From positions 1 to 54,856 of the forward strand of contig DASZME010000085.1 of assembly GCA_035551995.1 (NCBI GenBank): a stretch of DNA of 54,856 nucleotides, read 5' to 3'. Positions 9,834-17,888 of this stretch are shown here, in pieces. The DNA is from RYN-428 sp035551995 (GTDB lineage: Bacteria; Planctomycetota; Phycisphaerae; Tepidisphaerales; Tepidisphaeraceae). The notes under the pieces were generated by a model. It had not been told where the DNA came from. It saw only the letters and a list, made by a program, of their open reading frames with translations, and searched no databases. Position 1 is the first letter of the stretch; each line of letters begins with the position of its first letter. A program made the translations under genes and the position numbers.

Positions 9834-10952
9834 ATGACGGTAGCCGACGAAATCAAAGAGCGAACTGTAGTAAAAAAACCGATGAACGGCGCCGCCCCCA
9901 GCGGAAATGGCCAGCAGAACGGAAACGGCCAGCAGATCATCGATCGGCAGGCCGCGTTGCAGCGCCTCCGCCTGATGATGCTCATTCGTCGCTTTGAAGA
10001 ACGCACCTACATCGAGTATACCAAACCCGGCGTCGACGACGGTCACGGCGGTAAAGTGCTGAAAATCGGCGGCTTTTGCCATCTCTACAGCGGCCAGGAA
10101 GCCATCGCCGTCGGCACCTCCGCCCTCTTCGACAAAAATCGGGATTACCTCGTCACCGGCTACCGCTGCCATGGCGCCAGCCTCGCCCTGGGCATGTCGC
10201 CGCGCGCGGCAATGGCCGAGATGTTCGGCAAAGTTACCGGCTGCTCGAAGGGCAAAGGCGGGTCGATGCACCTGTTCGACGCCGAGGCCCACAACATGGG
10301 CGGCCACGGAATCGTCGGCGGCCAACTTCCCCTCGGCGTCGGGATGGCTTTTACCCAGGCCTACAAAAAGACCGGCGGCGCCACCTTCACCTTCATGGGC
10401 GACGGCGCCATCAATCAGGGCTCGCATAACGAATCGCTGAACCTTGCTTCGCTCTACAAACTCCCCTGCATCTTCGTGGTGGAAAACAACGGCGTGGCGA
10501 TGGGCACGCAGGTCGAGCGCGCCAGCGCCGAACGGAATCTTGCCGAGCGCGGGTCCGGCTACAACATGCCCCACTACAATGTGGATGGTAACGACATTGA
10601 CGTCGTCATCCGCGAATTCGGAAGGGCCGTCGAGCGCGCCCGCTCCGGCGAAGGGCCCAGCTACATCGTCGCCAATACCTATCGTTTCCGCGGCCATTCG
10701 ATGTCCGACGCGATGAAATACCGCACCAAGACCGAGCTGGAAGAAGCCCGCCATCGCGATCCAATCACGTTATTCGAAGTCCGCCTGCGCGAAGCCGGGA
10801 TATTGAGCGACGATCAGATCCAGGCATTGCAGGATGACGTGAACAATCAGATCGACGAAGACATCGCCCGGGCGGAAGCCGATCCGCATCCGCCGCTGGA
10901 AGACCGGTTCAATGACGCCCTGGCGGAGAAATATCCGTATTGGCCGAAGTGA
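9834..10952 (+). CDS. pdhA: Pyruvate dehydrogenase E1 component, alpha subunit
   Basis: With E1-beta it decarboxylates pyruvate using thiamine diphosphate and loads acetyl groups onto E2. The 372-residue protein has a Gly/Asn/Gln-rich N-terminal extension (residues 15-34), then the E1-alpha core (LMMLIRRFEERTYIEY; HLYSGQEAIAVG). The ThDP/Mg motif starts with GDG at 189-191 and closes with ENN ending at 219. The RYRTKTELEE-like phosphorylation-loop region is present near residue 300. It could also act on a branched-chain 2-oxo acid, but the GGSMHLFD and GGHGIVGGQ motifs are typical of pyruvate enzymes. First gene of the pdh cluster, with its own promoter. Confidence 0.94.
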   Translation: MTVADEIKERTVVKKPMNGAAPSGNGQQNGNGQQIIDRQAALQRLRLMMLIRRFEERTYIEYTKPGVDDGHGGKVLKIGGFCHLYSGQEAIAVGTSALFDKNRDYLVTGYRCHGASLALGMSPRAAMAEMFGKVTGCSKGKGGSMHLFDAEAHNMGGHGIVGGQLPLGVGMAFTQAYKKTGGATFTFMGDGAINQGSHNESLNLASLYKLPCIFVVENNGVAMGTQVERASAERNLAERGSGYNMPHYNVDGNDIDVVIREFGRAVERARSGEGPSYIVANTYRFRGHSMSDAMKYRTKTELEEARHRDPITLFEVRLREAGILSDDQIQALQDDVNNQIDEDIARAEADPHPPLEDRFNDALAEKYPYWPK

Positions 10953-10963
10953 GGTGGACGAAA

Positions 10964-11189
10964 ATGTCAGAGACCACAAATATTGTCGCCGACATTAAAA
11001 AGCTGCTTGACCGCAAGCCGTTCATCCCATTTTCGATCATTCTAAATACGGGCGAGAGATATGAAGTCGTCGGCCCACATAGGCTTGCGATCGGAGCGCA
11101 ACTCGGCTGCGGTGATAGATCCCAAGGCGGGCCTATACTTTTTTAAACGGGACCGTTTGATCGGCATTGACGCGCCCGAGGTGACGTAA
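10964..11189 (+). pseudogene. Frameshifted mini-protein gene between pdhA and pdhB, copy 1
   Basis: ATG at 10964 with GAGGTGG upstream opens MSETTNIVADIKKLLDRKPF, then IPFSIILNTGERYEVVGPHR. Soon after, the frame runs into an unrelated tail. Shifting by one base near 11099 restores a sensible ending (NSAAVIDPKAGLYFFKRDRL and on to TAA at 11187-11189). The span of 226 bases is one more than a multiple of three. The pattern matches small (about 75-residue) planctomycete proteins with a xPFxPFxIxxxxGxxYxV core, of unknown function. It starts 11 bases after pdhA, so it would be in the same mRNA. A sequencing error is possible. Confidence 0.6.
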
Positions 11190-11200
11190 ATAGAGGTCGA

Positions 11201-11425
11201 ATATCCGAATCCATCACGATTGTCGGCGAGATCAACAGGTTGATTGCGCGTAGGCCGTTTCAGTCCCTTACAATGATAATGAGCAGCGGCGACCTGTATG
11301 AAGTAGCTGACGAAAACCTGGCGGCTATTGGCCAACGCATACTGGTTCTGCTTCGGCCTTACTCAACGTCAGTAACGATGCGTCTGAATCAGATCATGGC
11401 ACTTGAAGTTCTGGAGCCCGCCTGA
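11201..11425 (+). pseudogene. Mini-protein gene between pdhA and pdhB, copy 2, lacking a standard start
   Basis: This frame encodes a paralogue of the preceding mini-gene: SESITIVGEINRLIARRPFQ aligns with SETTNIVADIKKLLDRKPFI, and both continue with a short G(D/E)xYEV strand. The codon where ATG is expected is ATA (11201-11203), with GAGGT just before it. The first ATG lies far downstream inside the conserved core. The body is open to a stop at 11423-11425 (74 residues) and ends NQIMALEVLEPA. Either the start was lost by mutation, or a rare ATA/ATT/TTG start is used. The duplication itself is clear from the alignment. Confidence 0.6.
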
Positions 11426-11503
11426 GTGTTCGTAGGATGTGTATTTGTGAACGGATGGGCGTTTGGGTGTACGAGTTACCGTACGTTTTAGCGGAGGCGT
11501 TTC

Positions 11504-12490
11504 ATGCCAACAATGAGCTTACGAGAATCTCTCCGTTCCGCGATGGTCGAGGAGATGGAGCGCGATGAGAATGTGTTCCTCATGGGCGAGGAAGTCGCCC
11601 AGTACAATGGCGCCTACAAAGTGTCCGAAGGCATGCTCGATCGCTTTGGCCCGCGCCGGGTGATCGACACGCCGATCAGCGAAACCGGCTTCGCGGGGCT
11701 GGGCGTCGGCGCCGCGATGACGGGGCTGCGGCCGATCATCGAATTTATGAGCTGGTCGTTCACGCTGGTCTGTCTCGATCAACTGGTGAACAACGCCGCC
11801 AACATCCGCTACATGTCCGGCGGGCAGTTCAAAATACCAATGGTATTCCGCGGCGGCAACGGCATCGCCCATCAACTTGGCGCCACGCACAGCCATCGCA
11901 CTGAATCCATTTATGCCCGCATCCCCGGCTTAATCGTCGTCGCGCCCAGCACGCCGGCGGAGGCCAAGGGGCTGCTTAAGAGTTCAATCCGCTGCGACGA
12001 TCCTGTCATCTTCCTCGAATCCGAGAAGATGCTGAACGATAAGGGAGACGTGCCGGACGGCGAATTCACGTTGCCGATCGGCGTGGCCAATGTCGAACGC
12101 GAGGGGTCGGCCGTCACCGTCGTCAGCTATGGCAGACCGTTGGCGCGCGTCGTACGGGCCGCCGTCGAAGCGCTCGTGAAAGATCACGGCATCGACGTCG
12201 AATTAATCGACCTGCGCACGCTGCGGCCGCTGGATACCCAGACGATCATCAACTCGGTGAAAAAGACCAATCGCTGCGTGATCGTCGATGAAGACTACGG
12301 CTATTGCGGGATGGGTTCGGGCATCCTTTATAAGATCCAGGAGCCGTGCTTTGATTATCTGGATGCGCCGATCAAATACGTTCACAGCGACGAAATCCCG
12401 GTGCCGTTCAACCATTTCCTTGAAGAAGCGATGATGCCGAGCGTGGATCGAATCGTGTCGGCGGTGAAGGAAGTTTGCTATAAGAAATAG
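11504..12490 (+). CDS. pdhB: Pyruvate dehydrogenase E1 component, beta subunit
   Basis: A 328-residue transketolase-like subunit that completes the E1 active site with PdhA. Family motifs in order: LRESLRSAMVEEMERDENVF, GEEVAQYNGAYKV, DTPISETGFAGLGVGAAMTG, the FRGGNG and QLGATHSHRTES region, and the C-terminal transketolase domain with VDEDYGYCGMGSG. The start is fixed by GGAGG seven bases upstream. It lies 78 bases after the second mini-gene and 188 bases before the E2 gene, on the same strand, so the three subunits are probably one operon or closely coordinated. Confidence 0.95.
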   Translation: MPTMSLRESLRSAMVEEMERDENVFLMGEEVAQYNGAYKVSEGMLDRFGPRRVIDTPISETGFAGLGVGAAMTGLRPIIEFMSWSFTLVCLDQLVNNAANIRYMSGGQFKIPMVFRGGNGIAHQLGATHSHRTESIYARIPGLIVVAPSTPAEAKGLLKSSIRCDDPVIFLESEKMLNDKGDVPDGEFTLPIGVANVEREGSAVTVVSYGRPLARVVRAAVEALVKDHGIDVELIDLRTLRPLDTQTIINSVKKTNRCVIVDEDYGYCGMGSGILYKIQEPCFDYLDAPIKYVHSDEIPVPFNHFLEEAMMPSVDRIVSAVKEVCYKK

Positions 12491-12678
12491 TATGCACTCA
12501 CCAGCGTTGCTCCTGAAGTCTCGCGCGACGCGCGGCGGAACACGAGACCGACGCGGACTTCGATAACTTACAGCACAGCCGTCTCGGCCGTGTTTTTCCA
12601 GATGGGGACACAGGCCAGAGGCCTGGGCTACAGATCACCTGGATTACCGGCTCCGCAGAAAACGCAAAGGACGAAAAA

Positions 12679-14088
12679 ATGCCCGCCGCCATTACCATGC
12701 CCCAGCAGACCGATACGATGACCGAAGGAACGGTCGTGAAATGGCACAAGAATGAAGGGGACAAGGTCAAGGCGGGGGAGATCATCGTCGATATCGAAAC
12801 GGACAAGGCCACGATGGAAGTCGAAGCCATGGACGCCGGCACGCTTGCGGCGATCGTCGTGGCGGCGGGGGAGAAGACGCCGGTCGGCTCGCCGATCGCA
12901 TGGCTGGCGACGGGAAGCGAAAACCCCGCGGACATCAAGAAACAAAAAGCCGCCGGTTCTCGATCCGCGCCCGCCCCGGCCGCCCCGGCGTCGGCGCCCG
13001 CCGCCCCGGCAAAAGTCGAGGTGACGAATCTCGCCTCGGCCGGCGCGACCTCCGGCCCGCGCGGCACCGCGCTCACCTTCGCCGGCGCCAGCATGGGCGA
13101 AGGCCACCAATCAAGCGATGTCGGTCACGGCGCCACCCGCGAAAAACCAACCCCCGTCCCTCCCTTGCCCGGCGGCAATGGGAACGGTCATGGCGATGGT
13201 GGGCGAATTTTCGCGTCGCCCCTCGCCAAGCGAATCGCCGCCGACAAGGGCATCGACCTTTCCCAAATCCGCGGCACCGGTCCCGGCGGCCGGGTCGTCC
13301 AGAGCGACGTGGTCAACTTCAAACCCGCCGCCCCGCCCCAGGCGTCGCCGGAGAAAAAGCCAGCCGAGCGGGCCGAGCTTCCCGCCCGCGTCGCGTCCGG
13401 CGAAAATGAGTTGATCCCGCACAGCAAGATGCGAACGGTGATCGCCAGGAGCCTGCAAAAATCCAAGCAGACGATCCCGCACTTCTACGAAACGATCGAC
13501 GTCGACGTCGAAGAATTGTCCGCCATCCGCGTTCGCATGAACGAGCTTCTCAAGAGCGAAAACATCAAGCTTTCGATCAGCGATTTCGTGGCCAAGGCGG
13601 TGGCCGTCGCGCTCGTAAAGCATCCCGCCCTCAACGCCCATTACAGCGACGACGGCATCACCCGATTCGGCGACGTGAACCTCGGAATCGCGGTCGCCAT
13701 CCCCGATGGACTAATCGTTCCGGTCCTCCGCAACATCGATCAAATGGGCCTGAAAGAAATCCGCGTGCGCAGCGAGGCGATGATCCAGCGCGCCCGCGCC
13801 GCCAAACAAAAGAAGGAAGACCTCGGCCCCGGCACCTTCACCATCAGCAACCTCGGAACCTACGGCATCCGAGAATTCAGCGCCATCATCAACCCTCCGG
13901 AAGTCGCCATCCTCGCGGTAGCCAGCGCCGAAAAACGCCCCGTCATCCGCGGCGACGCCATCGTCGCCCGCACGATGTTGACGATGACCTTGTCGGCCGA
14001 TCACCGCGCCGTCGACGGCGCGACGGCGGCGGAATTCCTGCGAACGCTCAAGGGATTGCTGCAAGAGCCGGCGATGATGCTGGCGTAG
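12679..14088 (+). CDS. pdhC: Dihydrolipoyl acetyltransferase, E2 of pyruvate dehydrogenase
   Basis: Core of the complex; transfers acetyl groups from lipoamide to CoA. The 469 residues contain one lipoyl domain (1-80; lipoyl Lys in ETDKATMEVEA at residue 43), an Ala/Pro-rich linker, a peripheral-subunit-binding domain (about 177-213, ASPLAKRIAADKGIDLSQIR), a second flexible linker, and the catalytic domain from about 245. The active-site motif HRAVDG has His at about residue 442. Only one lipoyl domain is present, whereas enteric E2 has three. Start by homology; the Shine-Dalgarno is weak (AAAGGA). No E3 (lpd) gene follows. Confidence 0.95.
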   Translation: MPAAITMPQQTDTMTEGTVVKWHKNEGDKVKAGEIIVDIETDKATMEVEAMDAGTLAAIVVAAGEKTPVGSPIAWLATGSENPADIKKQKAAGSRSAPAPAAPASAPAAPAKVEVTNLASAGATSGPRGTALTFAGASMGEGHQSSDVGHGATREKPTPVPPLPGGNGNGHGDGGRIFASPLAKRIAADKGIDLSQIRGTGPGGRVVQSDVVNFKPAAPPQASPEKKPAERAELPARVASGENELIPHSKMRTVIARSLQKSKQTIPHFYETIDVDVEELSAIRVRMNELLKSENIKLSISDFVAKAVAVALVKHPALNAHYSDDGITRFGDVNLGIAVAIPDGLIVPVLRNIDQMGLKEIRVRSEAMIQRARAAKQKKEDLGPGTFTISNLGTYGIREFSAIINPPEVAILAVASAEKRPVIRGDAIVARTMLTMTLSADHRAVDGATAAEFLRTLKGLLQEPAMMLA

Positions 14089-14401
14089 GGGTAATGCGAG
14101 ACCGTGGTTGGACTTTCGTCATTTCGATTTCTGTTCGTATCGGTTTCCGCGACGGATGATTGCTGACGGCCCTCTTCGTAGTGGAGGCCCGGATGCCGTC
14201 CGCAAACGATTCCGCGCTATACGCGCGGGGTTGCGATACGGTCAGCGCGGATATTCAGCGTCCGCCCATAAGGAAAAAACGGCAAATTCGATTGTCGATG
14301 GCGCCTATAGTCGTGTCTGGTTCGCGTGGTTTTTGAAAACCACGCAATGCAATCCGGCAGACGTGGCCCGCCGCCCCGACGCAGCGAAGCCGAAAGGACA
14401 A
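14089..14401. other. Intergenic region with a perfect palindrome
   Basis: No gene is supported. An in-frame upstream extension of the next gene crosses it but has Arg-rich, non-homologous content. The only clear structure is the hairpin at 14324-14345. Confidence 0.5.
14324..14345. other. Perfect 10-bp palindromic hairpin
   Basis: GCGTGGTTTT (14324-14333) is followed by TG and then AAAACCACGC (14336-14345). It lies 57 bases before the DoxX-like start. It could be an operator or a bidirectional terminator-like element. Confidence 0.5.
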
Positions 14402-14797
14402 ATGAACTCACGAAACATCGCCTACTGGATCACGACCGGACTCTGTGCATTTGTATTTCTCTCCGGCGGCGCCGTCGATGTCGCTCGGCCGGCTTTCGCG
14501 GTGGAAGGCATTGCACATCTTGGATATCCATCTTATTTCTTGGTGATCCTTGGCGTGTGGAAGGTTCTTGGCGGCGTGGCGATCGTCGCGCCGCGGTTGC
14601 CGAGGCTCAAGGAGTGGGCCTATGCCGGAATGCTTTTCGATTTGACCGGCGCCGCCGCTTCACATGCTTCGGTGGGAGACCCGGCGGTCAAAATCGCCAC
14701 CCCGCTCATCATCCTTCTCATCGTGATCGCTTCGTGGGCGCTTCGACCGAGAAGCCGAGTTCTACGTGAAGTTTCGTCGGATCTCGCAACGGCTTGA
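14402..14797 (+). CDS. DoxX-like family membrane protein
   Basis: A 131-residue integral membrane protein with four hydrophobic segments: IAYWITTGLCAFVFLSGGAV, YFLVILGVWKVLGGVAIVAP, WAYAGMLFDLTGAAASHAS and ATPLIILLIVIASWAL. The motif LGxPxYFLxILGxWKxLG and the FDLTGAAxSH segment are characteristic of the DoxX-like (DoxX_2) family, small inner-membrane proteins of poorly known function sometimes linked to redox stress. The start MNSRNIAYW is chosen over upstream in-frame codons because GAAAGGA lies just before it and the hydrophobic core begins right after. Confidence 0.85.
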   Translation: MNSRNIAYWITTGLCAFVFLSGGAVDVARPAFAVEGIAHLGYPSYFLVILGVWKVLGGVAIVAPRLPRLKEWAYAGMLFDLTGAAASHASVGDPAVKIATPLIILLIVIASWALRPRSRVLREVSSDLATA

Positions 14798-14926
14798 ACG
14801 GACGCGGAAGGAAGCGAATCTTTCTGTATCTCTTTGTCGCCGAGGCCCATGTCGCGGCTTGTCGCGGTATCTTGAAGGATGCTTGCCGCCCTGAGATGAT
14901 TTTCACCGAAGATGAGGAGGATTCCC

Positions 14927-15333
14927 ATGCGTCGTCTCTTCTCAGCCATGGCAGCCACGATTGCGGTCGTCGTTCTCCTGATGATCGCGCCCGCATACTC
15001 ACGGGGATCGGCGATCACGTTTTACATGATGCAAGCCTACGCCCCGGCATGTTATCCAACGCGCTTAATATCGAGGGAACCGGCTCCAATCCAAAAGCGA
15101 TCGGAACCAACTGGTTTCAAGACACGCTGATTCTGAACTTTTCCCCCGCAATATCGGCGGTTGGCGAAAACGTCTTCGGAAATGTCTACCCAGGTCCCAG
15201 CTTTGCCGGCGGCGTCGCGGAATCCGTTTACAACGGGTCCACGCAAATCGGCTCGACCAACCTGAGCGAAGCTTCGCCATCGACCGGGAACAGTCCGCGC
15301 CCGGATTCATTGATCGATCCGGTCAACCTCTAA
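14927..15333 (+). pseudogene. Frameshifted secreted protein (PEP-CTERM-like N-terminal part)
   Basis: ATG at 14927, with GAGGAGG seven bases upstream, opens a signal peptide (MRRLFSAMAATIAVVVLLMI APAYS) and then AITF. That frame soon loses coding character. A shift of two bases near 15025 leads into the adjacent frame, which reads DASL, then SNALNIEGTGSNPKAIGTNW, ISAVGENVFGNVYPGPSFAG and VAESVYNGSTQIGSTNLSEA before TAA. This beta-rich pattern is typical of extracellular planctomycete proteins with a PEP-CTERM anchor, but the anchor is absent. It looks like a truncated, decaying gene; a sequencing error at the junction cannot be excluded. Confidence 0.55.
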
Positions 15334-15338
15334 AAGAG

Positions 15339-15368
15339 CGGACATGCACTCCTGCAAGTGCATGTCCG
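15339..15368. terminator. Bidirectional hairpin between convergent genes
   Basis: CGGACATGCACT (15339-15350) and AGTGCATGTCCG (15357-15368) form a perfect 12-bp stem with a 6-base loop. It lies between the broken secreted gene and the convergent oxidoreductase gene, as expected for a shared terminator, although the T-tract is poor. Confidence 0.6.
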
Positions 15369-15409
15369 TCCGTTGTGTCCGAATCGTCGCCACGCATCGG
15401 GACGATCGA

Positions 15410-16795
15410 TCAATATTCCCGCGTCTTGCGTCCCGGCTCGGGCTGGGGATACATGCCCTTGGCGTCGGCCAGCACAAAAGCGGGCGAATCGGCCTTGAGC
15501 TTTTCGATGCCGGGGGCGAATTCGTGGTCGGAATTCAGCATGTCGTCGAAGGTGATTTCCTGGCCGGTATGTGCGGCCATGCGTCCCATGCTGGTGACGA
15601 GGCTGGCTTCCACGCCACGCTTGACTTCGTTGTAAGGCTTGTTGTTCACGACCGCGTCGAGCAGATCGTCCCATTCATTTTGGTAGGGAACGCTCTTGTC
15701 GGTCGATTGCCAGATCTTGTTGTCGGCGGTCGCCGACAGGCCTTTGTAGGTGCTGGAGGGAGCGCCGCAGTCGCCGCCCCGGGAACCGATGGCCACGCCC
15801 TTGGTGCCATGAATGAAGCTGTTATAGATGATCTTGGCGCCGTTGATGCAACGGCCGTCGAACAGGAGTTTGGTTCCGTCGCCGAAGGTATATTCGATCC
15901 CGTAGGAGTCGAAGTTCTGATCGACGTAGGGAACGCCTTTGTCATTGACCTTGTAATGACGGCCACCCACGCCCTGGGCACTCACCGGCCACGCATTTTT
16001 CATCCAGCAGAGATGGTCGATGATGTGGATGTTAAAATCGCTGAAACATCCGCCGCCGGCCCAGAGGAAGCTGTGAAAGCGGCGAATCTGGTATTCGAGT
16101 TCGTTGATTCCTTCGGGCTTGGGCGTCGAGGCAAAGGTTCCGACGGGGCCGGCCATGCGATAGCCGCGCATCAGGACGATGTCTCCGATTTCGCCGTCGG
16201 CGATACGCTTGCTCAATTCCTGGAGCGGCCGCGAATGGCGCGACATCAGACCCACGCCCACCTTCAGATTCTTGGCCGACGCCTCCTCGGCCAGCTTTAA
16301 TAATTTCTTGCTGACCACGCCGTCGGAAGAGAGCGGCTTTTCCATGAAGACATTGAGGCCCTTTTCGATAGCATAGGTGAAATGCACCCAGCGGAACGCC
16401 AGCGGCGTGGCGAAAATCACGACGTCGCCCGGCTTGAGGCAGTCCATCGCATGTTTGTAGGCGTCAAAGCCGATGAACTTTCGCTCGGCGGGAACATCGA
16501 CCTTGCTGACCAGGGCGCCGTCGGCGGTAAGACGCTTGTATGAGCTGGCCAGACGGTCCTCATATGCGTCGGCCATGGCGACGAGCCTGGCGTTGGCGAC
16601 CTTGGAGCGAAGGGCGTCGCCGGCCGCGCCGGTGCCGCGTCCGCCGCAACCGATCAGGGCGATCTGGATGGTCGAGTCGCCGGCCGCGTGCACGTTTGGA
16701 ACCGCAAAGGCGGCGAGCGCCGAGACGGCGGCGACGGCGCCGACGCATTTGCCAAGTTCTCGGCGGGAAACTCCGGTATTTTCAGTTGTGTTCAT
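15410..16795 (-). CDS. Gfo/Idh/MocA family oxidoreductase, Tat-exported
   Basis: NAD(P)-dependent oxidoreductase family that acts on sugars and cyclitols; 461 residues. The N-terminus carries a twin-arginine signal (SRRELGKCVGAVAAVSALAA), so it is probably exported folded with its cofactor. The Rossmann domain (IQIALIGCGGRGTGAAGDAL) and the conserved EKP motif (NVFMEKPLSSDG) follow, and then the C-terminal alpha/beta domain. Tat-exported members of this family are abundant in planctomycetes. The substrate cannot be read. The start MNTTENTG is chosen because the upstream frame lacks a signal sequence and GGATCA precedes it. Last gene of a same-strand run after the peroxiredoxin, but 205 bases apart. 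Confidence 0.9.
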   Translation of the reverse strand: MNTTENTGVSRRELGKCVGAVAAVSALAAFAVPNVHAAGDSTIQIALIGCGGRGTGAAGDALRSKVANARLVAMADAYEDRLASSYKRLTADGALVSKVDVPAERKFIGFDAYKHAMDCLKPGDVVIFATPLAFRWVHFTYAIEKGLNVFMEKPLSSDGVVSKKLLKLAEEASAKNLKVGVGLMSRHSRPLQELSKRIADGEIGDIVLMRGYRMAGPVGTFASTPKPEGINELEYQIRRFHSFLWAGGGCFSDFNIHIIDHLCWMKNAWPVSAQGVGGRHYKVNDKGVPYVDQNFDSYGIEYTFGDGTKLLFDGRCINGAKIIYNSFIHGTKGVAIGSRGGDCGAPSSTYKGLSATADNKIWQSTDKSVPYQNEWDDLLDAVVNNKPYNEVKRGVEASLVTSMGRMAAHTGQEITFDDMLNSDHEFAPGIEKLKADSPAFVLADAKGMYPQPEPGRKTREY

Positions 16796-17000
16796 GAACG
16801 TGATCCTTTGCCAAGCAAATAAAACGGGCGAAACACGACGCGTTTTCAGCGGCCCAAAACCATGGGGCATGACGGTGCCGGCTCGCTGTATTTACCCGTG
16901 GACAGGGCCGGCGTTTTATCGTTTTGCGAAAATGCTCAAGGCGCCGCAACCCGCCGGCGCCGCTGCCGGCGCGGCAAAGCATGCGCCGCCTGCGCCTCCA

Positions 17001-17549
17001 TCATTTCTGATTCGTCAGGCCCAGTTCCCTGGCCTTGGCGGCGATATCGTCGCCGGCCGTTTCGGTCTTCTTTTGCACGCCTTTGTCGATCGCCTTGATG
17101 ACGCCATCCTTGTCGATATAAAACGTCCACCGCTCGGCAACCTTGCGATCGCCATGCACGACGCCATACGCTTCGGCGACTTTTTTGTCCGGGTCGCTCA
17201 GGATCGGGTAATCCAGCGCCAGCGATTCGGCGAACTTCTTGTTTTGTTCCGGCGTGTCGACGCTGGCGGTGAAATAGGCGATGCCCAACGGCTTGAGCTT
17301 CGCGCCGCTCGCGCCAATCGACTTGCACTCCTTGGTACACCCGCCGGTAAACGCCTTGGGAAACCAGGCCAGGACGACCGCCTGCTTTCCCTTGTAGTCG
17401 GCGAGTGTGTAGGTCTTGCCGTCGCTGCCGACAAGGGAGAACTCCGGCGCCTTGTCCCCCACCTTCAATTCATCGGCACGGGCGATTCCGCCCAACATCA
17501 GAACACAGACCGCCAACATCGCCGCTGGATTGCCGAATATGCGATTCAT
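17001..17549 (-). CDS. Exported peroxiredoxin (AhpC/TSA, BCP-like)
   Basis: Thiol peroxidase that reduces hydrogen peroxide or organic peroxides. The 182-residue protein has a signal peptide (MNRIFGNPAAMLAVCVLMLG GIARA), so it acts outside the cytoplasm, unlike most bacterioferritin-comigratory proteins. The core begins VGDKAPEFSLVGSDGKTYTL. The peroxidatic motif FPKAFTGGCTKEC has Cys at 71, with a likely resolving Cys at 75. The rest (LDYPILSDPDKKVAEAYGV, WTFYIDKDG) matches the family. The start at 17549 is preferred to the longer frame because the signal peptide begins there. The upstream region is the MITE-like repeat. Confidence 0.92.
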   Translation of the reverse strand: MNRIFGNPAAMLAVCVLMLGGIARADELKVGDKAPEFSLVGSDGKTYTLADYKGKQAVVLAWFPKAFTGGCTKECKSIGASGAKLKPLGIAYFTASVDTPEQNKKFAESLALDYPILSDPDKKVAEAYGVVHGDRKVAERWTFYIDKDGVIKAIDKGVQKKTETAGDDIAAKARELGLTNQK

Positions 17550-17888
17550 AGAGATTACTCCGCTAGATTCCAGCCAGCCGGCATCGGCGCCGCGCTCCTG
17601 CCGTCGGCTGGCGCTTTGGGAACTAAAATGACCTTGCGCGATTACGTGTTCTACTCCCTCGCCCGGTAATCCGGGAGGGTTGGGGAGAGGGGTTTTTGGA
17701 AAGACGCAAGTCACGATAAAATCCGGCCCTTTAAGAGACCCTCACCCTTCCCTCTCCCGGAGTACCAGGCGAGGGTATGAAAAAAACGCGCCTGATCGCG
17801 CAAGGTCATTTAGGAATGCTACCACGAGAACGCGCCGCGGTTGTGTCGGCCGACGCCATCGACGCGGCGCGTTTTATTTCCCTCGAAC
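17550..17888. other. Intergenic region occupied by an inverted-repeat element
   Basis: No gene is supported. Most of this gap is the 186-bp element at 17626-17811, placed between two minus-strand genes. Its presence separates the peroxiredoxin start from the upstream esterase stop. Confidence 0.6.
17626..17811. mobile_element. MITE-like palindromic element, 186 bp
   Basis: The ends are perfect 17-bp inverted repeats: AAATGACCTTGCGCGAT (17626-17642) and its complement at 17795-17811. Inside, CCCTCGCCCGGTAATCCGGG (about 17656-17675) and the right-hand CTCTCCCGGAGTACCAGGCG region (about 17752-17771) are inverted relatives, so most of the element can fold on itself. It carries no protein. GGAA occurs just outside both ends and may be a target duplication, though it is too short to be sure. 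Likely a non-autonomous mobile or REP/BIME-type element. Confidence 0.6.
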
